Assembly: GCA_951799425.1 (NCBI GenBank) | Contig: OX637403.1 | Location: 32,652,811 to 32,716,810, forward strand | Origin: Ilex aquifolium | Lineage: Eukaryota > Streptophyta > Magnoliopsida > Aquifoliales > Aquifoliaceae | Reading direction: 5' to 3' | Length of the DNA: 64,000 bases | Shown: positions 1-12,693 of the stretch, in pieces | Layout of the letters: every line of letters begins with the position of its first letter | How positions within the stretch are numbered: position 1 is the first letter of the stretch | Made by a program: the position numbers and the translations under genes | Notes under the pieces: model-generated | Databases searched by the model: none | The model's input: the letters and a program-made list of their open reading frames with translations, nothing else | Told to the model about the DNA's origin: nothing

Positions 1-755
1 TTGAATGAACTGTAACAGGCTTTTTAGAATGGCCTTCAAAAGTTCTCAATATCAGCATCAAATGGCAAGATGGAGGCGTGATGGTTACTAAATCTTGTTT
101 AGCTCCTTGAGACCACCACAATTTGTATAGCAAGATACTGGATTGAGGTAACATATGAAGAGAGGTCCCAAGCCCTAACTTAAGATGTTTGAATGCCGAC
201 AATATTAATTATCCTGATTGAGACAGGATATGTCACACCAAAAGGGCCAATTATAGGTCTACCACCATAAGAGATTCCATTGACATGACAGCTGAACTAT
301 TTATGCTCATGGATTTGGACCAAGTGAGGCATTCCTGCCCAGTGGCATAGCTCAGATCCTATTTCATGCAATTCTAATGACATTCAACAACGCAAAGGTC
401 CATACTTCCAAACAAATGCAAGTCGGAACCAAAGAGCATTACAATTCACCAAACAACTATGAACAACAAAATAAACCTACCAGTGACAAGCAGCCTGCCA
501 GTTGAGCACCAAATCTTTATATTCCATGTTTGAATCCACAAAAGAGCATTGCGCAACACATTTTAAGCTGAAGAGGGGCCAGGGCTTGTGTAGAGGGATT
601 AGAGGAGTTGGATCTTGGATTTCATAACTCTTGCCTAGCCTTAGAATATGACTACCAAGACAAAGGGCAAAAGAAATTAACAGAATCCATGCATGCTCAA
701 CAACATTGTCAGTCATTCGAAAGTAAAGTTACGGTCATCATTTGCAATACTGAAT
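1..755. other. Downstream flank and 3' UTR of SRP19
   Basis: There is no supported coding region here. The part next to base 755 should be the 3' UTR of SRP19, which is transcribed leftward. I see no clear homology in the rest. The short open frames lack codon character and splice context. Confidence 0.5.
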
Positions 756-2669
756 CTATCTCTTCTTTTTTCCGGCTTTCCCAGATTTTGAAGGTCCAGC
801 AGTCAAGGCGGATGTAGGCTCTTGTTTCTTAGTCCTCCCTGGGTGTCTCGGAACCAACTCTGCAACATGGAGCATCAGCTGCTTCCCTGCAATATAATTC
901 CAATGTCAGTAAACAAAGCCAATGTGAAGAATGACATTATTAGTTTTAAAAGATGAGCAGAAACAAAAATCAAACTCAGTTGGGAATTGATCATCTTCTA
1001 AAAAAGTTCCATGACCAGCTAATTACTAGAGAAGTAGGATGTATTGCACAGGAATGCAGAACTGTTAAATGATTCCCTCCACCATAACCATGGATTCATC
1101 AATCCCAAGGCAAAGAGTTAGGCAGTGCAAGTAGGTCTCTAATTGGTCAGTACAACACTAATCTATCAATCTCCTGGTGTCCCCCTGCTCATAGTCCACT
1201 AATTTAAGATTTATGTTCTCCCAAAAACACAAATGTAACCACCCATCTTAACCATCTTTCTCTCTGTTCCACCTCCCCACCCCTTTTTTTCCTCTCCCCT
1301 TCAACGTTTGAAAGGAAAAAGTGAAACTTGTTAATTGAAAATTTTTCATACTATATACTTTCAGAACAGATTTAAAATTATCCTATTCTTAGTGAATTAT
1401 AATTTTTAAAATGCTCAATGATGATGCACAAAATAAATTTATGCACCACCTGTTGAGTAATTAATATAGGTAATAAGTGCAATAAATATAAAGATGAGAT
1501 CAACACAAGCAACACAGATATATAGTGGTTCACAGATATAAAGTGGTTCGGTGTGGTTCGGTCAGGGTGACCTACTCCACTTTTAAGACGGCAACGGTGG
1601 CCACAGGACTTTATTGATAAAGTAGTAAGTGGAGAGATATAAAGTGGTTCGGTCAACGGTGACCGTAGGACTTTATTGATAAAATAGTAGGTGGGAGAGA
1701 GAACAAAAGTAAGCTCTAGGTGTGGAGAGGCATATGTGTGAGATGTAGAGATGTGTCCTCATGTGTAGAGGGCTTACAATTTATAGGCACAGAGCCTTAG
1801 TTGAGACGGTGGCGTGAAAGGATAGGTAACTAATCATTCGGAGTGGATAACTACAGCTAAGGATAGGTACAATTAAAGATGATCTTGATCTTCGAGCAGT
1901 GATTATCCCGATAATTACTCCCCACGTGCACTGATTTTTCTAAACTCCCTGAACTCTGAATTGGGCTGAATCCTATAAGCAAGGCTTGACCTGCCTTTTA
2001 ACAGATTTGGGCTTACTCCCAACTGGATCTGGGCTCATCACTCAGGATCATTATGTGGATGATTATCTCAATGTTATGCTTTGAGAGAGAGAGAGAAACA
2101 AAATACATAGATATTGCAGGGTTATTTTCATGCAAAACCTTACTTTTGAAATTTAGACAAATTATTCTATGCAGGCAATTTGCAAAAGATTCAGGAAGCT
2201 AAGAAAAATACATTTCCTGATCATGTATCCAGACAAAGGAAGGAAAACTAAGAACAAAAAAACTTTGAGACAGATATGTGTACGACTCTACTTACTGGAG
2301 GATATGGCCGGATTGTATAGAGTCCCGTCTTCCTTTTTCAGCAAAACCCTCACTCTCCCTCTTTGCATAAAATCACGTGGATATGCCTTATCAATCTAAC
2401 ACAAGTCACAGAAGCACATTTCCAATCATATGAACAAATTCAAAACGAATTTATCCATTGAAACAAGTTAAAATTGAAAGATGAAAACAGACCTCAATTG
2501 CAAAAGGCAGTTTGAGGTGGCCACAACAATCACCAATCTCAGCGCAACTCGGGTTTTCACAACCTTTGAAAGCGTTAACCCGTCGGCCCTCAGCTATTGT
2601 TTTCTTTGAATTTATGTAAATAGGGTACAATACAATCCACTTCTTTATATTAGGTACATCCCCATCCAT
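756..2669 (-). CDS. SRP19: Signal recognition particle 19 kDa protein (SRP19)
   Basis: SRP19 is the SRP subunit that binds the tip of SRP RNA and helps SRP54 load, for co-translational targeting of proteins to the ER. I assembled three exons with GT-AG borders: 2493-2669, 2296-2395 and 756-886, giving 135 aa. This is close to the usual plant length. The start at 2669 gives the family N-terminus MDGDVPNIKKWIVLYP. Exon 1 ends in LPFAIE. Exon 2 continues with IDKAYPRDFMQRGRVRV, and exon 3 holds VAELVPRHPGRTKKQ and a lysine-rich tail ending GKAGKKKR. These are recognised SRP19 landmarks. A non-coding 5' exon is likely, with a UTR intron at about 2676-2880 that has proper GT and AG ends. Intron 2 (887-2295) contains LTR-like sequence. 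The next gene upstream, KLCR1, has the same orientation. Family assignment is secure. Confidence 0.95.
1440..2060. mobile_element. Copia-LTR-like fragment in SRP19 intron 2
   Basis: The stretch has the flavour of plant Copia LTR or leader sequence, with repeated 'agtggttcggt' motifs. A segment including 'aggactttattgataaa' occurs twice (about 1540-1625 and 1640-1695), so there is an imperfect internal duplication. I could not find convincing TG..CA ends or a target duplication, so the borders are approximate and the class is tentative. Confidence 0.35.
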
Positions 2670-3011
2670 GTTTCCCTATCAAATCAAAATGATGAATTCG
2701 AATCTATCACTCAAAACAGGAAAAACCCTAAACATAAATCCTGTAAAAGAAAAACATTTTTATCAAAACGTGACCTAATTCAATCTATCACATTATTTAC
2801 TCCGAAAAAACTTAAAGCAACAGATTAACATATGTAGATAGATGGATAGATATAAGAGCAAAATGTGATGGAAAATATACCTAATATTGCTGAAACGCAA
2901 TCACCGAACCTTCAAAAAAAGGAGTTTCAAGCTTAGATCCACTCCAAATAGAGTCGAATGAAGGAGATAGGTGTAGAACTCTGGAAATTGGAGGTTCAAT
3001 TGTTGAGTGGA

Positions 3012-4149
3012 GAAAACTGAAGAAATCGATTCATAGAGATTTCGAACCCGACTCAGCAAACCCCTATGATATTTATCAACAGGCGAACCGTCCTTTTGCT
3101 CGACCCGTACCGGTTCTCATCATAACCGTAATTTAAACCCTTTTTTTTTTCATGTACCGGCTTGCAAGCGGGACTCGGCCGATTCCCTCGTGACGTGACT
3201 TTGAGCTCCCGTTGGTAGACCGGTTTTGGTTTGTATTTTCTAATTAATTACTTCCTTTATCGAGCCATAAGATTATGTCTAAATTCATTTCTCTAAATTA
3301 GAGGGGCATCCGATCTCTAATTTTAGTTCTTGTTTCTGATTATAAAACAAGCGTGGGTCCACCCCGGTTGAATCAGATATTCTCGGGGTGGACGAGTCAA
3401 AGTCGTATCATGAGGAGGAACTCGATGCGAGAGAGTGGTTGCTTTCCAACAGAAAATAGTCAATTGAGTTGTATTTAAATTCAAGTTCTGTTGTAAGAAG
3501 TTTATTAAAATACAGTAGGTAATTACTTCCAAAGTCCTATACATTATACACTATCTGTTCGATGAAATTATTGAATAAAATACATAAAGTTTAATCCCTC
3601 AATTTAGAATTCTACAGCCCCTGTTTGCATTTCTAACCAAATTTTGCTTACACCATTACCAATTTTACTTGAAAATTAGGGAAAATTATACTTTGTACCT
3701 TAAAAGATTTTAAGATTTTCACTTTGTCCTCTCAAAGATTAAATTTTTTAAATTACAACTTCCATATATCAAAAGTTTTTATGTTACATCATTCTTTAAC
3801 AACTCAAACGTTTAAACTTTTAGAACATTTGATGGTGATCTAACAAAGGGAAACAACAATGAGGACAGCCAACAACCATGTCATACAAATTTATTCACTC
3901 AAGTGAAAGACTCTTTGCTTAATACGAAAAAGTTGAGGAAAAAAAAAACAACTTTTAGTGAACATCTTCATGATCACATACAGAGAACCAATAAAACAAT
4001 CAACAGAAACAAATGACAAAGGAGATCGGAAAGCCCAAGAAACAAGAAGCCTCACCAGATTCAAAGTTAACCCTATACACCATCTTCTATGTTACAGAAT
4101 TTGCATGTAGGAGGTATTAGAGAGAAATGGGGAAAAAAAAAATCCTTAA
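3012..4149. other. Spacer: SRP19 promoter side and KLCR1 3' UTR
   Basis: The left part should hold the SRP19 promoter and 5' leader, since SRP19 is read leftward. The right part should hold the KLCR1 3' UTR. No coding potential is visible. The sequence is AT-rich without recognisable repeats. Confidence 0.5.
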
Positions 4150-5012
4150 TCAACTTCTAAAACCAAAGGCAGACCACTTTTTCGATGCCTCTTTCTTCGT
4201 CCTTTTGGAATTGGGGTCAATGAGGTTCGCAAGTGATTTTCCATTTTTGTTTCGAGACCTGCCAGCTTCTTTTAGGAGTTCAACTAGCCTTTTCTTCTCA
4301 TCGTCAAAATCAGGATTTGCTGTTCCAAGCTTTTCTTCTCTCAGTTTGAGAACATACTCCAAAATTTCAATCGCATCTTCGACTCTGCAATTTTCATGCA
4401 TGCATTTAGTGACGAATCTCAAATCTAAGCATCGAGAGCATAGAGAGAACCAACAAGAATTAGCATCCCCATACTTTATCAAAAAGTTAGGTTACGATGT
4501 GAACAAAAACTGTAGCATTTGTCCAATGCTGGGATCCTAATTTTCTGCCATCAGAATTCAGCATTGTCTACAGCTATTGTGAAAACCCGCTATTTATAAT
4601 TATATCTATCGAGTTATCAAAATTTTGACTTTTAATAGAAAACTCAAATGAAGAAATGGACTTCATCGTTGAATTCCTCTCATGAAAACGAGTCCGACTA
4701 GTATAATATTGACTATGTTTAGTACCAAAGACAAATTAACTTAAGTTAAATTGATTAAACAAATCAATTGAATAAAAAAAAAAATTTTGAAATGATGATG
4801 AATAGCACAGTCATGGCAGCCTGCCATGACTATTCACCTGACAATGGTTATGGTAGGAAGGCAAGAAAACATCATTTTTTCTCCTGCCATTGCCGCCTAT
4901 GACCTTTGACTGAAGCTCACCTTCTTAGTCTATAAATACTGGCAAAAAAAAAACAAATGAAGGTGGAGAAGGAAAAAAAAAAAAAAAAAATCGGGCAGCC
5001 TTGCTACTGAAA

Positions 5013-5057
<45 letters not shown>

Positions 5058-8000
5058 CTCATTGTTGGAAGAGGAGAAGCTTAAGGACTGAAATTTTGAA
5101 CCTACAACTACTAGCTCTAAACAAAAGTAGGAATTACAACTCCTTTGTTTTCTTCCATATCTCTCTACGGTTTTAATTTCTTTTTTTTGCTTGTAAGTTA
5201 TTGATCTAGTATATGTGGTGTGCATGTTGATGAATAAGATATGTGGATGAGATATGTATATATATATGTATATATAGGTATATATATATATATATGTATA
5301 TATAGGTGTATATGTATACATGCATATGAATGAAATTTGTCAAATGGGTCTTTGAGTTTCATCAAGGAATGAGGTGAAAATTTGTTGAAAAGTAATTTAG
5401 GTCTTTGGTGATGAGTGGGTAGTTTTAGATTTGTAAGAAATGAATAAAAGAAAAAAAAAAAAAAAAAAAAAGGGAGAAGAAACCTTCTTGATGCAGGTTC
5501 TGGACGATGGAGAAGATGAAGAAATGTTGGCTTAAATTCAGAAACTCCCCCCTTAGTTTTTAGAAACATCATATACCTACTTGTAGAAATTGCAAAGTTA
5601 AGTTCAAGGTTTGGTTCAGTTACAGAAAGCCTCCTTTATGTTTCATGAGTAACAAATAGGTACCTGTTGAAATTACACAATGACCCCAAAAGATCATAAA
5701 ATACTACTAAAGCAACAAATTAGTATTTTTAGTAGTTAGGTAATGTTTCTGAAATTATATTTTGGCCCCGAATAGTTATGAGATTGTTTTAGAGATTATA
5801 AAATTACATCATATTGCTAGATCATGTGTTTAAAAATTATCTAAAGACCCCTTTGAATATTACAAAGTGACCTCTAATTGCAATTAAGTTCCTAAAGATT
5901 CATGAATGAATCCAAAAGATTATAACCATGTGGAAAAACCACCAAATCACGTGTGGCCTTTAAGATGGTATTTTCTTGGAGTTGTAAACTACTCCTATGG
6001 TGATAAAAAAAAAATTATATATTCATTGTTTAAGTAAAAATGTGGTTACTTATGAAAGTTAAACCACTAATATATATATGAAAATTTACAAGAGAAGTAT
6101 TATGTGTGAAGGATGGTACACTTCCACATAGTTAGAATGTTAATCATATATATATTGATTTGAGTAGCATATACTCGTATACGAAAGCATGTTGAAGAGA
6201 TATTGAAATGCATATTCATGATTATATTAATTGTATTTTGGTTGTTAGCATGATGGTAAATACATCATTTGTGATTATTCCGGTTAGAGTGCTCAACCGA
6301 CTTTGAGACACATGAAATGATAATTTTCGAAATGAAATTGGGACAAGCAAGCAGGGATCGCTCCTCCCTTGGGTGAAAGACCCGAAACAAGTCTTGATCA
6401 AGCGTAGCATCCGTCGAGGTGCGGGGTCACTCGTGCCCTGATTGAAAGCATCTAAAGACGAGGGGGTGGGGTACACCCGAGGTTAGAGCCCTCTAAGGGA
6501 CCCGGAGTTCCCAAGGTGTTTGTGCATAACAAACGGTGTAATGACTTAAATGGATAAAGACTAAGAGTGAAAGTCTAGTGTGACCCATGACACGGATAGG
6601 TAATGTTGGGTACATACTAAATCGAACGATTTATACTTGTTGGTACGTCATATGTATTGCTTTAAGCATGTTATGAGCTTAATATCATTAATTACATGCT
6701 TAATTGAAATTTTGCATCATTCGTAGGTTTTGTGTTTATTGGTAATGTTTATATAATGCCTCATGCTATGTTTTAAGCAGGTTGCTACGGTAAATATTAT
6801 TTGATATGAACTTATAGGTATTGACACATATTTTACGGGATGGGATTAAAACTTAGTAGTTGTTTTTCCTGCTGGGGCTTTGGCTCACCCTAACATTTTG
6901 CAGGGACTAGACCAAGAGATGATGGGGGTTCCTTCCCAGAGCTATCTTGAACATATGTGCTCAGCTGTTTTTGGGATATTATATTTCATGTTAAAGCTCG
7001 GAAAAATTTTAAATTTGTGAATTGTGTTTTGTCGCTTTGGTGTGTTTTTGAAACCGATGGGATGTAATAGCGTCGATCATGGACGACTTTTGGGATGAAT
7101 GTATAATTTGGGTACTTAGACTATGATATTAAATGAATGCCCAAATTACAAATCCTTTGTACCTAAGTTACTTGAAAGAACGTTAGATGCTCTGATTGTC
7201 TAGTCTAAATCAAAATACATGAACTATTCAATTCATTTGATGATTTGTTTCTACTTGTCACATAAAAGATATTTAAATCACCCCTGAAAATCGGGGCGTC
7301 ACAGCTATTGCATGAAAATATGCTGAGAGAAACATGAACAATTTTTGAGAACTAATGTTCGATAGCCAGTTATCTGATTTCCTCTATCTAACACTTTCCG
7401 AAAAATGTTCAACAGCCAGTTATCTGATTTCTTCTTAGTTAGGGGATCTGCACAGCCTGTTTTAAGGCCTGGGTAGTGGTCAAGGATTGCAGACCTGCCA
7501 GTTGTTGGAGCCTCTTCTTTTTCTTTTTTATTTATTTATTTTTAGGTTGGAAAGTGGGGTGGGGCTGGGGCAATAATTGTTGAAGTGACTAACTCCACAA
7601 CATAGGACTTAATCAATTACTATTCTAGAAAACTCAGAGATAACATTCAATCAATAAGAGCTCAAGCGAAAATCCATGTAATGAAGCTACGAATATATAT
7701 TACCTTCCCAGAGCATCATAAGTCGCTGCAAGATTGCTGTATACTCCAAGGGTATCTTGATGACACGGGCCGCATTCCTGCTCCAGAATTGCTCTTGCTT
7801 CTTCAAACAGCTCAGCAGCCTCATCTATCTTGAACAACTGTACACAAGCCAACCCCATTTGGTTCAACACGACCCCAAAGAAGGCTGATTTTCTCTCACC
7901 ACTGGCCCTAAGTTTTAATACAGCACTCTCAAAAGAGCCCCGTGCTTCCTCATACCTCCCAACCATGTAAAACATCACTCCCATCCGCGCTTCTATTCCT

Positions 8001-10577
8001 GCAATTGTACCTTGCTGCCCTGGTTTATCCTCCAACAATTTCATTGCCTTCTGCAACAGTTTCAAAGCCTCATCAGGCTCATTGAAAGATTCATAAATAG
8101 CCGAAACTTCAGTCATCCCACTCGCAATCTCTTCTGCAGTGGTTCCGGGCACAGGTTTTGCATATATTCTAAGGGCATTTTCACAATAAGATCTGGATTC
8201 ACGAAGCTTTCCTGTCTTGTAGTATAGGTCAGCAAGCCGTACAAAAACAGAGGCAACTGAAGGGTGGTTGTCACCTTTTGACGATTTGAAGACAGTGAGC
8301 GCTTTCTGGTAGGAAAAGACAGCCTCATCAAAGCGAGACAGGGACAAGTAGATGTTTCCGATGCTAACATCAATAGCCGCAACCTCATTGTCTTGTCCAT
8401 TGGATATCATCACCATGCTGGCAAGTACAAGGTGTTCGAGGGCTGATTCATAATCTCCTTTAGCCTCACATATGAGGGCCATCAATCGGCGATCAGCTGC
8501 TTCTTCTAGAGATGCCGGTGGGCTGTGTACACGGTGGATTTCAAGGGTTCTCTTGCACAAGTTTTCAGCTTCATCAAATTGCATTGCTTGAACATGGGCC
8601 TCAGCCAAGTACCTGCCATGAACAATGTAGGTGCTTAAAATTAAGTGCATTCACAAAATTAGAGTACTAATAAAGAGTTGCCATGATCTCCCCAGGGAAA
8701 TATGAGACAAAACAATAAGTTCAAAAACATAGTAGAAGGTGTTTGATGTGGAATGGACGAAATCACGGTTTTGATTGAAATCTACAATGCACGATATCTG
8801 ACAAAAGAAGTGAGATACATCAAACATCAGACTCCAAATTTTGCATTGCACAAGTCCAGAGGAAGAGAGAGTACTGTCGAGTGTACAGACGGGGAGGGGA
8901 AAAACCATCAGGCATTCATACATAAATAATTGTCTGAAGTTGATATATTGATGGAACAATGCAGGCCAGTAAGAACTTGTTTTCCACTCTTTAGGAACTT
9001 TTTTTACTCTTAAGTTTATACTGTGAAATCTATTGGCACATTTTTCCCAGTATCAGCAATTATGAAGCAATTACAATGGAGAAACATCAAAATTAGGTCA
9101 TTATTTCTATTTTATGTTCCCAAATAAGTAGCAAAGCACTTCGCAGATGTTATCCCAAATCATGACCCAGCTTAGATCTTCATTGGTTTGGAGTTGGACA
9201 TCTAGAATCCTGAAAGACCTTAAATTATAGCTAGGCAAACACAGCAATTGGAACTTGCACCAAATCTATCAACCTTTATGGTGGCATCGGTTACAGCATT
9301 CTCCTAAATAGCATTACAGGAATTATAGAAAATCATAATGCAACCTCGAAAGGACACAGGAAATCAGAGTCAGACTCATCACAACAACGAGTGGTATGGA
9401 ACATATGCATCAAGTGGATCACCTTTTCTTGACAAGAAAATTAAATGGATCACATTCTAATTGCTAAGCATTCTGGTTGACAGATTTCAAATTTATGCAC
9501 CATAAAATGCAAAGGCTGCCAACTTCTTCAGCAAACGTATAAGTTGTTGGCTTCAAAGTTTAAATACTACATGAAATGCAATGAATCGTTGGAATTCCAA
9601 CAAAATTTTTAAGTCCTTTTTCCTTTCGTTCTGGAAATGTTATTTGCTGCGAGTTATCAGTCAATTATAAAAAATATAAATATCAAAATTTTCCGGATCA
9701 CAAAAACCTGTGTAAAGTAAGACTCTATTTGCTTTCACACTATTTCTACTCAGATCCACATCACTTTCTCCCTGTAATTCCCACCATAATTCTCAGTTAG
9801 ATCAACACAATAACAGCATATAAAGCACAGTCAAAAAAAAAAAATTACACCCCAATGTGTTCAAGAGACAAAACAAGCAGTAGAATGGACACTTTAATTT
9901 CACCTGCAAGTCTCAGCAACTCTGGGATCCGTTTCCCCCAAAGCCTCCATCTGTATCTTGAGACCCTCTTTATAACACTCAATCGACCGATCCAACTGTC
10001 CAAGCATCGAATGCGTGTCACCGAGTTGCATATACCCCGAAAAAGCGGCAAGCGCGTGATCCGCACCTATCGACACATCCGGAACCCCAATTGCTCTCTC
10101 GAGCACCGGAATCGCCTCCTCCAACCTCCCCAAACTGCAATAAATCGCCGCCACAACGTGCAAACTCATTGCCAAGTCCAAGCTCGGCTCATTAGCTACA
10201 GCACATCGCTCAAAAGATTTGGAGGCTCGAAGCGCGTAGTCCAAGGCCTTGGCGGGCCCATCGCCGGAGGCAATTGTGTCACGCGCGAGTTTTAGAAGGA
10301 ACGGACCGAGATCGGGGTTGTCGAGCGATGATTCATCGGCAATTAATACTTTTTCCGGGGATTTTTTCTTGCCAGAGCTCCGATCTGGTGACGGTTTGGC
10401 ACGTGAAGTAGATGGCGAGGGTGAGGGAGGTCGGCGAGGAGCTGGCGACGTCGTTTTGGGGTTTACTGGTTCGGATCTGTCGGTATTGGGTCGGATCTGG
10501 GGTTGATTTTCATTGGGAACTGTGATGCGCAACGGCGGTGCTTCGGGTGGAGTTTTCACTGAGACCAAACCCGGCAT
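4150..10577 (-). CDS. KLCR1: Kinesin light chain-related TPR protein (KLCR1/CMU1-like)
   Basis: Plant KLCR/CMU proteins are TPR-repeat proteins that sit on cortical microtubules and help keep microtubules in place while cellulose synthase complexes move. Three exons join with proper borders: 9904-10577, 7704-8612 and 4150-4384, giving 605 aa, close to the Arabidopsis family length. I chose the start at 10577 because it gives the conserved MPGLVSVKTPPEAPPLRI; an in-frame ATG 39 bases upstream is not supported by the family. A proline/serine-rich N-terminal segment (about residues 20-85) precedes NPDLGPFLLKLARD and then tandem TPRs. Diagnostic stretches are SLHVVAAIYCSLGRLEEAIP, SIGNIYLSLSRFDEAVFSYQ and LGVYSNLAATYDALGR. 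The last exon gives EILEYVLKLREEKLGTANPD and a basic tail ending WSAFGFRS. Intron 2 is 3.3 kb long because of a solo LTR insertion. Confidence 0.95.
4578..7303 (+). mobile_element. Solo LTR (2.7 kb) in KLCR1 intron 2
   Basis: The element begins TGTGAAAACCCG and ends CGGGGCGTCACA, inverted ends typical of large plant Ty3/Gypsy LTRs. It is flanked by a perfect 5-bp target duplication, GCTAT (4573-4577 and 7304-7308). It contains a TATA box (TATAAATA, 4931-4938) followed by A-rich and GA-repeat sequence. No gag-pol reading frame and no second LTR copy are visible, so this looks like a solo LTR left by recombination. Its plus orientation is inferred from the TATA position and is opposite to the host gene. 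Confidence 0.85.
5017..5054. repeat. (GA)n microsatellite
   Basis: An uninterrupted GA run lies inside the solo LTR, followed by an AT-rich TATATG repeat at about 5246-5322. Confidence 0.9.
8613..9903. other. KLCR1 intron 1
   Basis: This 1.29-kb intron has a GT donor (9903-9902 on the minus strand) and a CAG acceptor ending at 8613. I see no repeat or nested gene in it. Confidence 0.85.
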
Positions 10578-10629
10578 GGTAACACCACTCGAAAATGCTA
10601 TACCAGATGTGAACAACTGATGTGTAGTG

Positions 10630-10632
<3 letters not shown>

Positions 10633-10662
<30 letters not shown>
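10633..10662. repeat. (GA)n microsatellite in the KLCR1 5' leader
   Basis: A GA run lies about 55 bases upstream of the KLCR1 start codon, so it is probably in the 5' UTR and reads as a CT tract in the transcript. Such tracts are common in plant leaders and vary in length. Confidence 0.85.
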
Positions 10663-10668
<6 letters not shown>

Positions 10669-11181
10669 ATGTATAGAGAAGAGAAATGAAGAAGGAATTA
10701 ATGGAGAGATAAAGAGGGGATTAATGAAGGACTAGAACTGGCCACCATTCTCAACTGTTGCGTTTTGGTGTAAAGGATAACACAGGAGGAAGACAACGGT
10801 GAGGTAAGAGAGAAGCTCAAGTGGGGGAGGGGTGGAACGGGGGCAGGACTGGACGATCAGGGCGAGTTATGATCTGCCAGCTCAGATAGGACCCACTGTC
10901 AGGTGGACCATAGTTGACTTGGATTCATTCATCTGGGGAATCGGATTGCCAAGTAGGGCCAATTGGGTGTTGCCAGGTTTTTAAGCATGATATTTTCTAA
11001 CCATGATCAGGAAAAGGTGATGCCTTTCGTGGGAGCAGAGCAAGCCCGTCTGTTCGTTGGATATCAAAATGTAAAATCCAACGGCTAGAGGGAGATCTTT
11101 TTTTATAAATTGTTTAATTTTTTTTTTTGTGAGAATTATAAATTTTTTATTATGTTTACCACAAAAAAAAAAAAAAACTTA

Positions 11182-11381
11182 TTTTTATTATTTGTTCAAA
11201 ATTGTTCGTTTTGTTTATATTTAATTGTATTTATTGTTCAAATAATAAAAAACTTTTTTTTATTATTTGTTCAAAATTGTTCTTTTTGTTTTGTTTAATT
11301 GTATTTATTGTAAATTGTAATAAATATAGATCCATAATGAAATTATTGTAAATTGTAATAAATATAGATCTATAATGAAAT
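11182..11381. repeat. Two short direct repeats, AT-rich
   Basis: A unit of about 55 bases containing 'ttgttcaaaattgttc' occurs at 11182-11237 and 11254-11310. It is followed by a unit of about 37 bases containing 'aataaatatagatc' at 11307-11343 and 11344-11381. The open frame across this stretch is an artefact of the repeat. Confidence 0.7.
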
Positions 11382-12604
11382 TAGATTTGCACTTAAAAAA
11401 ATGTTAAGCTTCCACCACTTCTTCCTACAATGAATTTCAATCATAATTAAACTCAAAAATATTTGGTTAGGCTTCATTGTGTGTGACATCTCCATAGAAA
11501 ATCTAAAAAAAAATCTGACTTTCTGTTTGCTTCCTCGGTCCAAATTGACATTATTATTATGAATGATTCATTGGAGCGGAGGCAAAGAATTGGATGTTAT
11601 ACGATTGGTGGCTGGTTTAATTTATATATCATATATAAATATTATGTCGTATTTAAATTCATCACCACTGGTCCACCACCACTTTGGGAAAAAGTCTAGG
11701 TACGTTCATATGCAGGCTATATCTTCAAATTATCATTAATTTATCTTCTAATCCTTTTGATTAGCACCTAGAATTATCCCTAATAATTATAGAGCAATAT
11801 TACAAAATTCAAATGAAATTCAAAAAATTATAATCCAAATACATATCATCCTTAGGATGAGTGGGTTCCATCAATTTTTTTAGTGGAACTCATTCATCTC
11901 ACACTCATTCAATGAATTATATGCATTTGAGTTTCATTTGTATTATATATCATTTTCCATAATTATATGCGGTTTAATGAAGTGGGTGCTCCGCTAGCCT
12001 GGTACAGTTGCCCACTGATTATTAAAGAGGCATTTTGCATGAAGTCTTCACTTGTTCATGAAACATATATTATTTATTAACATATTTAAGAATCACATCT
12101 GGATGTAGATTAAAGACTATATATATCAGGTTATTGAACTAATGCATGGGACGTAGTCATTGGATGATTTTTAGTTTTCCATTATTCCTGTCACTGATGA
12201 ATTGTTGAGCCGGATTAAGAAACTCATGGGCCATATTACATATATTTTATGATTTCCTTATGGTGGTTCTCTTTAATATTGATGTACTCTATCTGTCTAA
12301 TCATAGAGATATGTTTTTGGAGGTTAAGGATAAGGACATCTTGTTTAGGCAGAGACATTAGCAAATAATTAACGTTGAAATACAAGGTTTATAGAATCAT
12401 GGTGCAAATTCATCTTCTCTATATATAGCCGAATATGTATATCATCAAATCAAGAGAGGGGTTGTTTTATTTCTTCACGCCTCTCATATATACATACTTA
12501 ATTTAATACTAACTTGGATGAAAGCATACCAACATGCCCACATGCATCCATAGTACATAACAAATTCGTAGACAATGGGAGAAGGGTACACTACACGTAC
12601 TCAT

Positions 12605-12606
<2 letters not shown>

Positions 12607-12640
<34 letters not shown>
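12607..12640. repeat. (TC)n microsatellite
   Basis: A TC run lies about 55 bases past the stop codon of the PSY gene, probably in its 3' UTR. Confidence 0.85.
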
Positions 12641-12644
<4 letters not shown>

Positions 12645-12693
12645 CCAATTATTCTTATGAGCACTTGAAAACTTTATACTGATATTGGGTTGA

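Larger units (their letters stand above)
10663..12693. other. Spacer between KLCR1 and PSY genes
   Basis: The part next to KLCR1 (10663 to about 11050) should be its promoter, since the gene reads leftward. The part next to 12693 should be the 3' side of the PSY gene. Apart from short direct repeats (11182-11381) and a TC microsatellite, I see no feature. Confidence 0.5.

Noticed and set aside
10578..10616. Upstream in-frame ATG of KLCR1
   Set aside because: Family proteins start at or near MPGLVSVKTP. The extra 13 residues are not conserved as far as I know.
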